Origin: Poritiphilus flavus
GTDB lineage: Bacteria > Bacteroidota > Bacteroidia > Flavobacteriales > Flavobacteriaceae
Direction of reading: 5' to 3'
DNA length: 64,000 nt
NCBI RefSeq assembly: GCF_009901585.1
Contig: NZ_WXYO01000002.1
Coordinates: forward strand, 652,769 to 716,768
Positions 49,107 through 58,730 of this stretch are shown here, in pieces. The position numbers and the translations under genes are program-made. The number at the start of each line of letters is the position of its first letter. Position 1 is the first letter of the stretch. The notes under the pieces are model-generated. The model had not been told where the DNA came from. It saw nothing but the letters and a program-made list of their open reading frames with translations, and searched no databases.

Positions 49107-51476
49107 ATGATAAAAAGCAACCTAAAAATAACCTGGAGAAACTTATTGAAGAACAAAACCTATTTTTCTATCAATGTTCTTGGATTGTCTATCGCCTTAA
49201 CCGTGTCTTTCCTGATGTTGCTTTGGGCGAATGACGAATGGAACATGGACAAGTTCCACGAACAGGACGCTCAGCTCTATCTGGCCAAAAGGACCATCCC
49301 GCTGGAAGGCAATGTACTGGATGTGTACAATAACGTGTCTTATCCATTTTTGGAAGCTGCAAAGGCTGAAATCCCTGAAATAGAAAACTATCTGATCCTC
49401 GGTCCGGCCTTTGAGGATAACCTGACACATGATAATGTCAATTTCCGGGCCAGGGGGTCTTATACCAAAGCGAACTTTTTTAAAGATTTTAGCTTCCCCG
49501 TATTGCTGGGCGATATTGATCAACTAGACGCAAAAGTAGAAGCTCTGGCCATTTCGGAAAGCCTTGCACATCGGATCTGGGGAGACGAGTGGCGAACCAG
49601 GGCCCTTGGAAGCACTATTCATATTCATGATAATGGAGATTTTAGCGTGGAAGCGGTTTATGCCGATTTCCCGGAACAATCCTCTATTCGCAATGAGTTC
49701 TATTATAGCTTTGATAACTTCCTGAACAGGAATGAGTGGGTCATGCAGTGGGGCAGCAATGGTATGCGGGGAGTTTTTGTCCTGGATCCAAAGGCAGACC
49801 CGGCTCTTGTCAGCACCAAAACCCATGAGTTATTCCAGGCCAATTTAAGTGGAGAGTTTAAGGAGGGTATAATCTTTCAAAAGTTTTCGGATAACTACCT
49901 ATATGGAAATTTTGACGAGCAAGCCAGGGTGAGCGGCGGCCGCATAGAATATGTCAGGATATTCACTATTGCCGCGATTTTCCTGCTAATCATTTCATGT
50001 ATAAATTTCATTAATCTGGCCACGGCCTATGCTACCAAAAGGGCTGCAGAGATAGGAGTTCGCAAGAGTATCGGTGCCAGAAAGGGAATACTGATCTCCC
50101 AGTTCCTGACCGAAACCGCATTGATCACTTCCATAGCATTTCTGATTGCTTATTTCCTCACCTTGTTGTTGCTTCCCGCTACGAACGACTTTACTGCCAA
50201 GAACCTGGCCCTGAATCCGGCTAATTGGACGATGTGGCTTGTGATCATTGGGGTTTACCTGGTAACAACGCTTTTGTCCGGATTGTACCCTGCTGCTGTA
50301 ATTTCTTCTTTTAAACCGGTGGATGCATTAAAGGGTAAAAGCCTGGAGAAGAAAAACACCATCTCCTTGAGAAAAGGCCTGGTGGTATTACAGTTCACGC
50401 TAACCACGCTTCTAATCGTCGCGGCTATGGTGGTAAGACTGCAGGTAGACTATATAAACCAGAAAGATCTGGGCATTGCCAAAGACCATATTATATCTAT
50501 CCATCAGGATCAGAAGCTTACTGAGAAATACGATGTACTGCGAGAAGAACTCGTCAAATCACCAGCAGTCCGGGACGTGACACTTGTAGGGCCAAGTCCG
50601 CTGCATAACAATGCTTCAACCGGTGGTGTTGTCTGGCCTGGAAAACGGGAAGATCAGTCGAATATCGAATTTAACTTGCAATGGACATCGCACAACTTTC
50701 CGGAAGTCTTTGATATTCCGCTGGCAGATGGCAACTATTATCGTGAAGGCTTGATAGACACACTTCAGATTGTGGTCAACGAAAGGGCGGTGGAGATCAT
50801 GGGCCTTGAAGATCCGATAGGCAAAACCATTGAGCTTTGGCGAACTCCAAGGCAGATCATTGGGGTATTGAAGGATTATCACAATCGCTCCCTCTATGAA
50901 CCTATCCAGCCGGGAGTATACCTTCTGGACGCCCTGGATGCCGGAAATATGTTTGTAAAGCTGAAAGCAGGCAGTACAGAGGAAGGCTTAACGGCCGTGC
51001 AGCAGGCTTTTGCCGCGGTTTTGCCGGATGTCCCTCTGCACTATGATTTCCTGGACGAACAACACGCCGCCAATTACAGGAGCGAGATCGTTACAGGTGG
51101 ATTGACTTTTTATTTTGCCCTGGTTTCCATACTCATTTCCTGCCTTGGACTTTTCGGGCTGGCGACTTTTGTAGTGAAGCAACGGACTAAAGAAATTGGG
51201 ATACGTAAGGTTTTGGGAGCCAGTGTTTCGAATATCACCAGTTTAATTTCAAAAGACTTTCTGAAACTGGTCACTGCGGCTATTCTGATCGCCACACCTG
51301 TTGCCTGGTTCTTTATGTCTAAATGGCTAGAAGGCTTTGCCTATAAGATTGAAATGTCCTGGTGGGTCTTTGCGATCACCGGACTGTTTACAGTTTTGAT
51401 CGCGTTCCTGACCATTGGTTTTCACACCCTGCGGTCGGCACAATCAGATCCGGTAGAAAGTTTAAGAACAGAATAA
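49107..51476 (+). CDS. FtsX/MacB-type permease 6 of 11
   Basis: 789 residues, the shortest member. Double layout. The stretch between first periplasmic domain and helix 2 (EQARVSGGRIEYVRIFTIAAIFLLIISCINFINLATAYATKRAAE) resembles that of permease 11 (NGKVAGGRIDYIYLFSAIALF with TTANATRRLKE), so these two may be related. Coupling loops are AAEIGVRKSIGARKG and TKEIGIRKVLGAS. It ends in DPVESLRTE, with aspartate in place of the otherwise constant asparagine. It is 12 bp after permease 5. Confidence 0.92.
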   Translation: MIKSNLKITWRNLLKNKTYFSINVLGLSIALTVSFLMLLWANDEWNMDKFHEQDAQLYLAKRTIPLEGNVLDVYNNVSYPFLEAAKAEIPEIENYLILGPAFEDNLTHDNVNFRARGSYTKANFFKDFSFPVLLGDIDQLDAKVEALAISESLAHRIWGDEWRTRALGSTIHIHDNGDFSVEAVYADFPEQSSIRNEFYYSFDNFLNRNEWVMQWGSNGMRGVFVLDPKADPALVSTKTHELFQANLSGEFKEGIIFQKFSDNYLYGNFDEQARVSGGRIEYVRIFTIAAIFLLIISCINFINLATAYATKRAAEIGVRKSIGARKGILISQFLTETALITSIAFLIAYFLTLLLLPATNDFTAKNLALNPANWTMWLVIIGVYLVTTLLSGLYPAAVISSFKPVDALKGKSLEKKNTISLRKGLVVLQFTLTTLLIVAAMVVRLQVDYINQKDLGIAKDHIISIHQDQKLTEKYDVLREELVKSPAVRDVTLVGPSPLHNNASTGGVVWPGKREDQSNIEFNLQWTSHNFPEVFDIPLADGNYYREGLIDTLQIVVNERAVEIMGLEDPIGKTIELWRTPRQIIGVLKDYHNRSLYEPIQPGVYLLDALDAGNMFVKLKAGSTEEGLTAVQQAFAAVLPDVPLHYDFLDEQHAANYRSEIVTGGLTFYFALVSILISCLGLFGLATFVVKQRTKEIGIRKVLGASVSNITSLISKDFLKLVTAAILIATPVAWFFMSKWLEGFAYKIEMSWWVFAITGLFTVLIAFLTIGFHTLRSAQSDPVESLRTE

Positions 51477-51486
51477 AATCAATGCT

Positions 51487-53889
51487 ATGATCAAGAATTA
51501 TTTAAAAATCGCCTGGCGGAACCTCCTCAAGAATAAGGGCTATTCTGCTATAAACATCGGAGGTCTGGCTCTGGGTATGGCCGTGGTTATTCTGATTGGC
51601 CTTTGGGTTGCAGACGAACTCAGTTTCAACACATATCACAAGAATTACGACAGGATTGGTCAGATCTATGAGCGGGCAGAAGACCCGGATTCAGGTGGAT
51701 TGGTAGAAGGGAATTCCATGATGTACGTCACGGGCACGGTATTAAAAGAAAATTTCCAGGATTATTTCAAGCACATTCTCAGGGCCTATTGGGTAATGGA
51801 TTTTAGCGTACGATATCAGGACGAGACCCTGACTCAGACAGGAGAATTCATTGACAGCGGTGCACTGGAAATGTTCTCGCTTGAGATGATCAAAGGGACA
51901 TATTCAAGCATGGACGAGAGAAACGCCATAGTAATCTCGAATTCTGCAGCCAAAGCAATATTCGGTAAAGAGGACCCGATTGGTAAATCAGTAAGAATAA
52001 ACAATGAGATGAATGGGGTGGTCAAGGGAATATATAAGGATCTTCCTAAAAATACGCGCTTTGAAAATGTTGATTTCTTTGCGAACTGGAATTTGTTAGA
52101 AGACAATTCCCCATGGATTGATGACATCCGCGATGTCTGGGATGATTATTCCTTTAATCTGTACGTAGAACTCAAACCGCAAGTCGACCCGGAATCAGCG
52201 CAGCTGGCACTAAGCCGTTTTTTTCGGGATTATGCCCCGGAAAGCTTTGCCCGACTGGAAAAGTACAAGCCGGAGCTTTTCATGTATCCCATGAGCAAAT
52301 GGCACCTCTATAACGACTTTGAACAAAGCTACCCGACAAAGGGCAGGATCAGTTTTGTATGGCTCTTTGCAGGGATCGGGCTGTTTGTGCTTTGTCTTGC
52401 CTGTATCAACTTTATGAATCTCAGTACGGCCAGATCGGAAAAAAGAGCCAAGGAAGTAGGTATCCGAAAAACACTCGGGTCCGAGAAAAAGCTATTGGTA
52501 TATCAGTTTCTGGGCGAATCCCTGCTGGTGGCGACAATGTCCTTTGTCTTAGCCTTGGCCCTGGTTTCCCTGGCACTTCCGTGGTTCAATAATCTGGCTG
52601 ATAAAGCAATGCATCTTCCTCTGACTGAGCCCGGCTTCTGGTTGGTATGTCTTTTAATTACTGTCACAACCGGTCTTCTCGCTGGAAGCTATCCAGCCTT
52701 GTTCCTGTCTTCGTTTAGACCCATAAAGGTGCTAAAAGGCACATTTAAGGCCGGAAACTCTGCATCCTTACCTCGTAAAGTACTGGTCGTATTTCAATTT
52801 GCGGTTTCCATTGTACTCACCATAGGTACAGTGATCGTCTTCGGTCAGATCCAGCATACCAAGAACAGACCTATGGGGTATGACAGCCAGAACCTGATTT
52901 CAATCGAAATGAACAACCCGGAATACACGGGCAAATACAATCTGCTTAGAAATGAGTTAAAAAAAACCGGATTAGTCCTGGAAATGTCCCAATCCTCATC
53001 GCCATTAACCGGAATATATTCCAATTCCGGAGGGTTCGATTGGGAAGGTAAGGATCCCGACAGGGACACCCATTTCGGTATACTAAGGGTAAGTCATGAT
53101 CACGGTAATGCCATAGGATGGGAGTTTGCAGAAGGAAGGGATTTTTCCCGTGACCTGGCTTCGGATTCAACAGCCATCATTATTAATGAAACCGCTGTCA
53201 CTTATATGGGCCTGGAAGACCCGGTAGGTAAATATGTGACCAGGCCGAATACCCCACCACTCAAAATCATTGGCATTGTTAAGGACCTGGTGATGGAGTC
53301 TCCCTATCAACCTGTAAGGCAATCGGTCTTCTTTTTGAGTTATGAGGATGTTAATTATATCAATATTAAACTCAATACGAACGGCAAAACTTCCGCGGCA
53401 ATTTCCAGGATAAGAGAAGTCTTTGCAAAAGTTGTCCCCTCGGCAAATTTTGATTATCGCTTTGTGGACCTGGAATACAACAAGAAATTCCAGTCCGAGC
53501 AAAGATTGGGGAGTTTAGCAGGGGTGTTCACGGCCCTGGCCATCTTCATCAGTTGCCTGGGATTGTTTGGGCTGGCCTCATTTGTCTCAGAACAAAGAAC
53601 CAAAGAAATTGGTGTGCGTAAGGTACTTGGGGCTACGGTTTATAACCTCTGGAGTATGCTTTCCAAAGACTTTGTCACGCTGGTACTGATCTCTTGTTTA
53701 ATCGCTGTTCCTATGGCCTTTTATTTTATGAATCGCTGGCTGGAAGGTTATGAATATCGTATGGAGATTTCCTGGTGGATCTTTGGTTTGGCCGTAGCCG
53801 GGGCAATGACCATTACCATTCTAACGGTCAGTTTCCAGGCCCTGAAGGCCGCATCTGCCAACCCAATAAAGAGTTTAAGGACGGAGTAA
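51487..53889 (+). CDS. FtsX/MacB-type permease 7 of 11
   Basis: 800 residues, double layout, member of the permease 2/7/8 subgroup (INIGGLALGMAVVILIGLWVADEL at the first helix, KNRPMGYDSQNL and SQSSSPLTGIYSN after helix 5). Coupling loops are AKEVGIRKTLGSEKK and TKEIGVRKVLGATVY. It ends in NPIKSLRTE. It is 10 bp after permease 6. Confidence 0.92.
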   Translation: MIKNYLKIAWRNLLKNKGYSAINIGGLALGMAVVILIGLWVADELSFNTYHKNYDRIGQIYERAEDPDSGGLVEGNSMMYVTGTVLKENFQDYFKHILRAYWVMDFSVRYQDETLTQTGEFIDSGALEMFSLEMIKGTYSSMDERNAIVISNSAAKAIFGKEDPIGKSVRINNEMNGVVKGIYKDLPKNTRFENVDFFANWNLLEDNSPWIDDIRDVWDDYSFNLYVELKPQVDPESAQLALSRFFRDYAPESFARLEKYKPELFMYPMSKWHLYNDFEQSYPTKGRISFVWLFAGIGLFVLCLACINFMNLSTARSEKRAKEVGIRKTLGSEKKLLVYQFLGESLLVATMSFVLALALVSLALPWFNNLADKAMHLPLTEPGFWLVCLLITVTTGLLAGSYPALFLSSFRPIKVLKGTFKAGNSASLPRKVLVVFQFAVSIVLTIGTVIVFGQIQHTKNRPMGYDSQNLISIEMNNPEYTGKYNLLRNELKKTGLVLEMSQSSSPLTGIYSNSGGFDWEGKDPDRDTHFGILRVSHDHGNAIGWEFAEGRDFSRDLASDSTAIIINETAVTYMGLEDPVGKYVTRPNTPPLKIIGIVKDLVMESPYQPVRQSVFFLSYEDVNYINIKLNTNGKTSAAISRIREVFAKVVPSANFDYRFVDLEYNKKFQSEQRLGSLAGVFTALAIFISCLGLFGLASFVSEQRTKEIGVRKVLGATVYNLWSMLSKDFVTLVLISCLIAVPMAFYFMNRWLEGYEYRMEISWWIFGLAVAGAMTITILTVSFQALKAASANPIKSLRTE

Positions 53890-53908
53890 TAAAAACAAAA
53901 ATGTAATC

Positions 53909-56305
53909 ATGCTCAGAAATAATTTGAAAATCGCCTGGAGGAACTTATTGCAAAAAAAGGGGTTCTCCTTCCTGAATATCGCCGGCCTTGCAATAGGAAT
54001 GGCTGCAAGCTTACTCATCGGACTTTGGATCTATAGCGAGCTTTCCTTTAATCAGGAATTCGAGAATTACGATGATATAGCCCAGGTAATGCAAACGCAG
54101 ACCTTTGGCGGTGAACTTAGTACAGCGGTCAATCAACCCATGCAATTAGCAGGGGCACTTAGAAATTCCTTTGATGATCATTTTAAACATGTGATTACCA
54201 GTTCATTTACCGGTGATGAACTGCTCACTTATGAAGAAACCAGGATCACTCGTTCCGGAAACTTCATGGAACCGGGAATAACCGAAATGTTGTCTCTTCA
54301 AATGATTGCCGGAAGTAGAAATGCCCTGGAAGATCCTACAGCTATCTTATTGTCAGAATCAACCGCAAATGCCCTTTTTCCTAATGCGGATCCAATGGGC
54401 AAGCTTATAAAGATCGGTACGGGCATGAAGGCTCAGGTGAAGGGAGTCTATAAAGACCTTCCCCGGAATTCAGATTTTGGCGACCTTACTTTCATTGCAC
54501 CCTGGGAGTTGCTGAATACCGTAGCAAATTTCGAAGCGAGGTTGGGCTGGGGCAATAACTGGTTTCAAACCTATGTACAACTGCAGCAGGGAGCGGATAT
54601 TACTGCAGTTTCAGAACTGATAAGGGATGTTAAGTACGATAACATTAAAAGTTCCGGAGACGATTCAGGGCCCATATCCAAACCAGTCTTGCATTTACAC
54701 CCAATGAGCAAATGGCATCTTTACTCTAGATTTGAAAATGGGGTGAATGTCGGAGGGGCAATAGACAGGGTTTGGTTATTCGGTATCATAGGGGTATTTA
54801 TTCTTCTTCTGGCTTGCATTAATTTCATGAATCTTAGCACCGCCAAATCCGTAAAGCGGGCCAAAGAAGTTGGAATTCGAAAAACGATTGGGTCAGGAAA
54901 AAATCAATTGATATTTCAATTCCTCAGTGAAGCATTTCTTGTTGTTTTGCTTGCATTCGTGATTTCTATAGTTCTGGTCCTTGCCGGCCTGCCTTTTTTC
55001 AATGACCTTACAGATAAGACCATGGCTATTCCATGGGGAAATCCCATGTTTTGGTTTAGCTGTCTTCTTTTTATGCTATTTACGGGATTTATTGCCGGCA
55101 GTTATCCAGCCTTCTACCTGTCGTCTTTCCGCCCCGCCAGCGTTTTAAAGGGAACCTTTGGCAATGCACAGGGAGCCTCGGGTCTAAGAAGAGTACTCGT
55201 TGTTTTCCAATTTACCATTTCTACCGTTCTCATTATAGGAACGATTACAATTTTCAAACAAATAGAACACGCCAAGAACAGGCCGTTGGGTTATAATAAG
55301 GAACAACTGCTCTATTTTCCAATCAATACCCCGGAGGTTAGGGAAAGGTTTGAAACCATACGGGATGAATTGCTACAATCCTCTTCCATTGAGGAAGTTG
55401 CTGCCTCAGATGTACTTATTTCTGACACTTTTATAAGCAATAGCGGTTTTAGCTGGAAAGGAAAAGATCCTGGGATGAGTGAAGAATTCAATACCCTAAG
55501 GGCTACCTATGGTTTTGGTGAAATGATCGATTGGGAATTGAAAGACGGGAGGAATTTTTCCAGGGAATTTAAAGGTGATTCCCTGGCTTTTATCGTTAAC
55601 GAATCCGCGGTTCGTTATATGGGACTTGAGAATCCCATAGGGGAGATGGTAAAATGGGGTGATAACGGATCGTATAAGATAGTAGGAGTTGTTGAAGATA
55701 TGATCACCCGTTCTCCGTACGATCAGGTCCGGCCTACCTTATTTATCCTGCACTACGGCCGTTTTCTCAGTTTTGTAAACATTAAAATAGGTGGCCGAGG
55801 AAACACCAGGCAGGCCCTTGCGCATATCGAAAAAATATTCAATAAGTACGACCCCGAAAGCCTTTTTACCTACAATTTTATCGATCAGGAATACGCTCGG
55901 AATTTCCTCAATGAAGAGCGAATGGGGAAACTGGCAACTTTCTTTGCACTTCTTGCTATTTGTATAAGTTGCCTGGGAATTTTTGGTCTCTCGGCCTTCG
56001 TTGCCGAACAGCGTACTAAGGAGATAGGGATCCGAAAAGTGTTGGGAGCATCGGTATCTGGTTTGATCGGACTTTTGTCCAGAGAATTTGTTGTTCTGGT
56101 GCTCGTTTCCTGTCTGATCGCAATTCCTACCTCTTATTACTATATGAACAGCTGGATGGACGACTTCTACTACAGAACTGAAATCAGCTGGTGGATCTTT
56201 ATTGCCGCATTGGTCGGAGCCCTTGCTATAACGCTTCTCACGGTTGGCTACCATGCGTTTAGGGCATCTTATCTCAATCCGGTAAAGAGTTTGAGGGCAG
56301 AGTAA
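53909..56305 (+). CDS. FtsX/MacB-type permease 8 of 11
   Basis: 798 residues, double layout, subgroup of permeases 2 and 7 (NIAGLAIGMAASLLIGLWIYSEL at the first helix; SKWHLYSRFENGVNVGGAIDRVWLFGIIG before helix 2). Its opening MxT-Q-Q segment (VMQTQTFGGELS) resembles permease 2 (MFQSQTFNSQTG). Coupling loops are AKEVGIRKTIGSGKN and TKEIGIRKVLGAS. It ends in NPVKSLRAE. It is 19 bp after permease 7. Confidence 0.92.
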   Translation: MLRNNLKIAWRNLLQKKGFSFLNIAGLAIGMAASLLIGLWIYSELSFNQEFENYDDIAQVMQTQTFGGELSTAVNQPMQLAGALRNSFDDHFKHVITSSFTGDELLTYEETRITRSGNFMEPGITEMLSLQMIAGSRNALEDPTAILLSESTANALFPNADPMGKLIKIGTGMKAQVKGVYKDLPRNSDFGDLTFIAPWELLNTVANFEARLGWGNNWFQTYVQLQQGADITAVSELIRDVKYDNIKSSGDDSGPISKPVLHLHPMSKWHLYSRFENGVNVGGAIDRVWLFGIIGVFILLLACINFMNLSTAKSVKRAKEVGIRKTIGSGKNQLIFQFLSEAFLVVLLAFVISIVLVLAGLPFFNDLTDKTMAIPWGNPMFWFSCLLFMLFTGFIAGSYPAFYLSSFRPASVLKGTFGNAQGASGLRRVLVVFQFTISTVLIIGTITIFKQIEHAKNRPLGYNKEQLLYFPINTPEVRERFETIRDELLQSSSIEEVAASDVLISDTFISNSGFSWKGKDPGMSEEFNTLRATYGFGEMIDWELKDGRNFSREFKGDSLAFIVNESAVRYMGLENPIGEMVKWGDNGSYKIVGVVEDMITRSPYDQVRPTLFILHYGRFLSFVNIKIGGRGNTRQALAHIEKIFNKYDPESLFTYNFIDQEYARNFLNEERMGKLATFFALLAICISCLGIFGLSAFVAEQRTKEIGIRKVLGASVSGLIGLLSREFVVLVLVSCLIAIPTSYYYMNSWMDDFYYRTEISWWIFIAALVGALAITLLTVGYHAFRASYLNPVKSLRAE

Positions 56306-56313
56306 ATCATCAA

Positions 56314-56335
56314 TCATCAAAAAACGAGAATCATG
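56314..56335 (+). repeat. Permease leader motif, copy 4
   Basis: TCATCAAAAAACGAGAATC directly before the ATG of permease 9; the TCATCAAAAAACGA part is identical to copy 1 at 36354. Confidence 0.6.
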
Positions 56336-58720
56336 AGGTCGAATTTCTTTAGAATCGCTTTTAGAAAGTTTTGGAAACAAAAGGCAAGTACTTTTACCAA
56401 ATTGTTTAGCCTGATCGTTGGCATTGTAAGCCTTTTTTATATCGGGGTCTATATTTTTCACGAGACCTCTTACGATCGGTTTCACCGAAACTACAACAAT
56501 ATCTATAAGCTGAATACGGCCATAATATCACCCACAGGGAATCTGTCCCTGGGTCTTAGCGCCACTCCCTTAGGGCCATATCTGCAGACTGTGGTACCAG
56601 AGATTAAAAAATTTGTAAGAATAAACAAGGAATACGGCAGCCATGCCCTTCGATATCAGGATCAGTTGTTTTCCGAAACCGAAAACATTTACTATGCGGA
56701 CCCCGATTTTTTCGCTCTTTTCAACTTTGATTTCCTGAGAGGTAACCCGGATGAAGCACTGATCGGGCCAAACAAAGTGGTTATTACAGAAAGAATGGCT
56801 CAAAAATATATGGGTAGCCTGGATGCGGTAAATAAGACCATCAACTATGACGACAAGGTTTTTACGGTTACCGCTGTCCTTAAGGACCTTCCGTCTAATT
56901 CGCACCTACAGTTTGATTTTCTGGTCTCTATGGACACTTTTATGGCCAAAAGCGATCCGAATGCCACACAAAACTGGACCTGGTGCCCGATGAATACCTA
57001 TTTGCTTATCAACGAAAATGCCAGGCCCGGATCATTAGAACAAAGCCTGAAGAACATTCCCGCTTATCTTGAAGAGACCGAGGCCGGAGATCGGTATGTT
57101 GCTTCCATTGAACCCCTTAAAGGCCTGCATTTTAGTGACCCCAAACTGGGAGAATTGGGGACAAAGGGCAAAATATCAGACTTATACGTCCTGCTGGGAA
57201 TAGGAATTATGATCCTGCTTTTGGCAGTATCCAATTTCATCAATCTGAGCACTGCCCAGTTCAGTTTCCAACACAAGGAAGTATTTGTAAAGAAAACCGT
57301 AGGAGCTACCAGGAGTGCGATTTTCAGTCAGTTTTTTAATGAAACCGTATTGCTTAGTTCCCTGGCCACCGTGCTAGCCCTTTTTGTGATCCTTGCCTCA
57401 TCAGGTGTTTACGGAGATTTCCTGGGGTATAATCTGGATCTGAGTTGGATGTATAAGCCCCTTGCAATACTAGGCCTGATCCTGATCCCCATGGCACTTT
57501 CGCTTTTAGGAGGCATCTTTCCCGCCTTTAAATATTCGAAAATTGCCGAGGTTTCCGGAACCAATATAGCGAAGCGAAAGCAGTACCTGATCGATACCAG
57601 GAGCGCGCTTGTCGCTTTTCAGTTCCTTATCACCAGTGGATTGATCATTGGCGCTTTGCTTATCTATTCACAAATGAAGTATCTCAACGATAAGGATCTT
57701 GGAATGGACATTGCCCAGAGGATCGTTCTGGAATACGGTCCCAATTCCGGCATTGGGAATTCGTTTGAAACACTGAAAGAGGAGCTGGGGCAAATTCCCG
57801 GCATAGAAACGGTGTCTTTTAGCTCTCATGTTCCCGGGCAAATACCTAACGGGGTTTCCACCGGGATTTACGGGCTTAACGGTCACAATAGCAATGGGGA
57901 GATCAATGTGAACCTGGTGGATTACGATTTCATTAAAGACTATGGTCTGGAGATTATCGCAGGAAGAGATTTCAGAAGGGGGGAGGCAGACCGTACATCA
58001 GCCCTGATACTGAATGAGTCTGCCGTAAAGGCCTTTGGGTTTCAAAATCCGGAAGATATTCTTGGCGCGTCCTTTGAACAATGGGGAGGTGATGGCAAGG
58101 TGATTGGAGTTGTGAAGGATTTTAATTATCTGTCCTTACACCAAAAAGTAGGTCTTTTATCCTTAAAGATCTGGCCGGATCAGTTCATGAAGATCAGCAT
58201 GAGGATCAATCCCCTGGAATTTGAGAATACCCTGGAACAACTGGCATCCAAATGGACCTCTTTATACCCTCAGATCCCATTCAACTATTATTTTGTTGAC
58301 GATAATTTCCGGGCTCAGTATAATAAAGACCAACAATTCGCCAGTATCATAAACGGATTTACGCTGGTTTCCATATGTATAGGGATCCTTGGCCTTATTG
58401 CCTATGCCACCTTTTGGTGTGGCAGAAGGCGAAAGGAACTTTCCATTCGCAAGGTCCTTGGAGCTACAACAGGCTTACTTACCTGGAGGTTATACAGCGG
58501 ATTCAGTATTCCTGTGCTCTCTGGTTTTGTACTGGCCATACCGCTAGCATATTACCTTGGAAAACAATGGTTACAGGGCTTTGCATATCAGGTAGAACTA
58601 CAATGGTACTTTTTTATCATACCCCTGGGTATCTTATTGGTATTTACCTGGTTGGCCGTAGGGGTTCAGACCTTGCGGGTAGTAAGTTCGAATCCTGTGG
58701 ATAATTTAAAGGAAGAATAA
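56333..58720 (+). CDS. FtsX/MacB-type permease 9 of 11 (most divergent)
   Basis: 795 residues with the double layout, but the most divergent in its cytoplasmic parts: it opens with MRSNFFRIAFRKFWKQKAS instead of NLKIAWRNLL, its first coupling loop is HKEVFVKKTVGATRS, its second RKELSIRKVLGATTG preceded by YATFWCGRRRKEL, and it ends NPVDNLKEE. The last three features are partly shared with permease 11, so the two terminal-part changes may mark preference for the second ATPase. Periplasmic domains follow the family pattern (VLKDLPSNSHLQFDF, VVKDFNYLSLHQ). It is 27 bp after permease 8. Confidence 0.9.
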   Translation: MRSNFFRIAFRKFWKQKASTFTKLFSLIVGIVSLFYIGVYIFHETSYDRFHRNYNNIYKLNTAIISPTGNLSLGLSATPLGPYLQTVVPEIKKFVRINKEYGSHALRYQDQLFSETENIYYADPDFFALFNFDFLRGNPDEALIGPNKVVITERMAQKYMGSLDAVNKTINYDDKVFTVTAVLKDLPSNSHLQFDFLVSMDTFMAKSDPNATQNWTWCPMNTYLLINENARPGSLEQSLKNIPAYLEETEAGDRYVASIEPLKGLHFSDPKLGELGTKGKISDLYVLLGIGIMILLLAVSNFINLSTAQFSFQHKEVFVKKTVGATRSAIFSQFFNETVLLSSLATVLALFVILASSGVYGDFLGYNLDLSWMYKPLAILGLILIPMALSLLGGIFPAFKYSKIAEVSGTNIAKRKQYLIDTRSALVAFQFLITSGLIIGALLIYSQMKYLNDKDLGMDIAQRIVLEYGPNSGIGNSFETLKEELGQIPGIETVSFSSHVPGQIPNGVSTGIYGLNGHNSNGEINVNLVDYDFIKDYGLEIIAGRDFRRGEADRTSALILNESAVKAFGFQNPEDILGASFEQWGGDGKVIGVVKDFNYLSLHQKVGLLSLKIWPDQFMKISMRINPLEFENTLEQLASKWTSLYPQIPFNYYFVDDNFRAQYNKDQQFASIINGFTLVSICIGILGLIAYATFWCGRRRKELSIRKVLGATTGLLTWRLYSGFSIPVLSGFVLAIPLAYYLGKQWLQGFAYQVELQWYFFIIPLGILLVFTWLAVGVQTLRVVSSNPVDNLKEE

Positions 58721-58730
58721 AAAATTAGCT

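Noticed and set aside
55739-56485. Minus-strand open frame of 248 codons spanning the end of permease 8 and start of permease 9
   Set aside because: Antisense across two conserved genes and their spacer; no signal, domain or motif.
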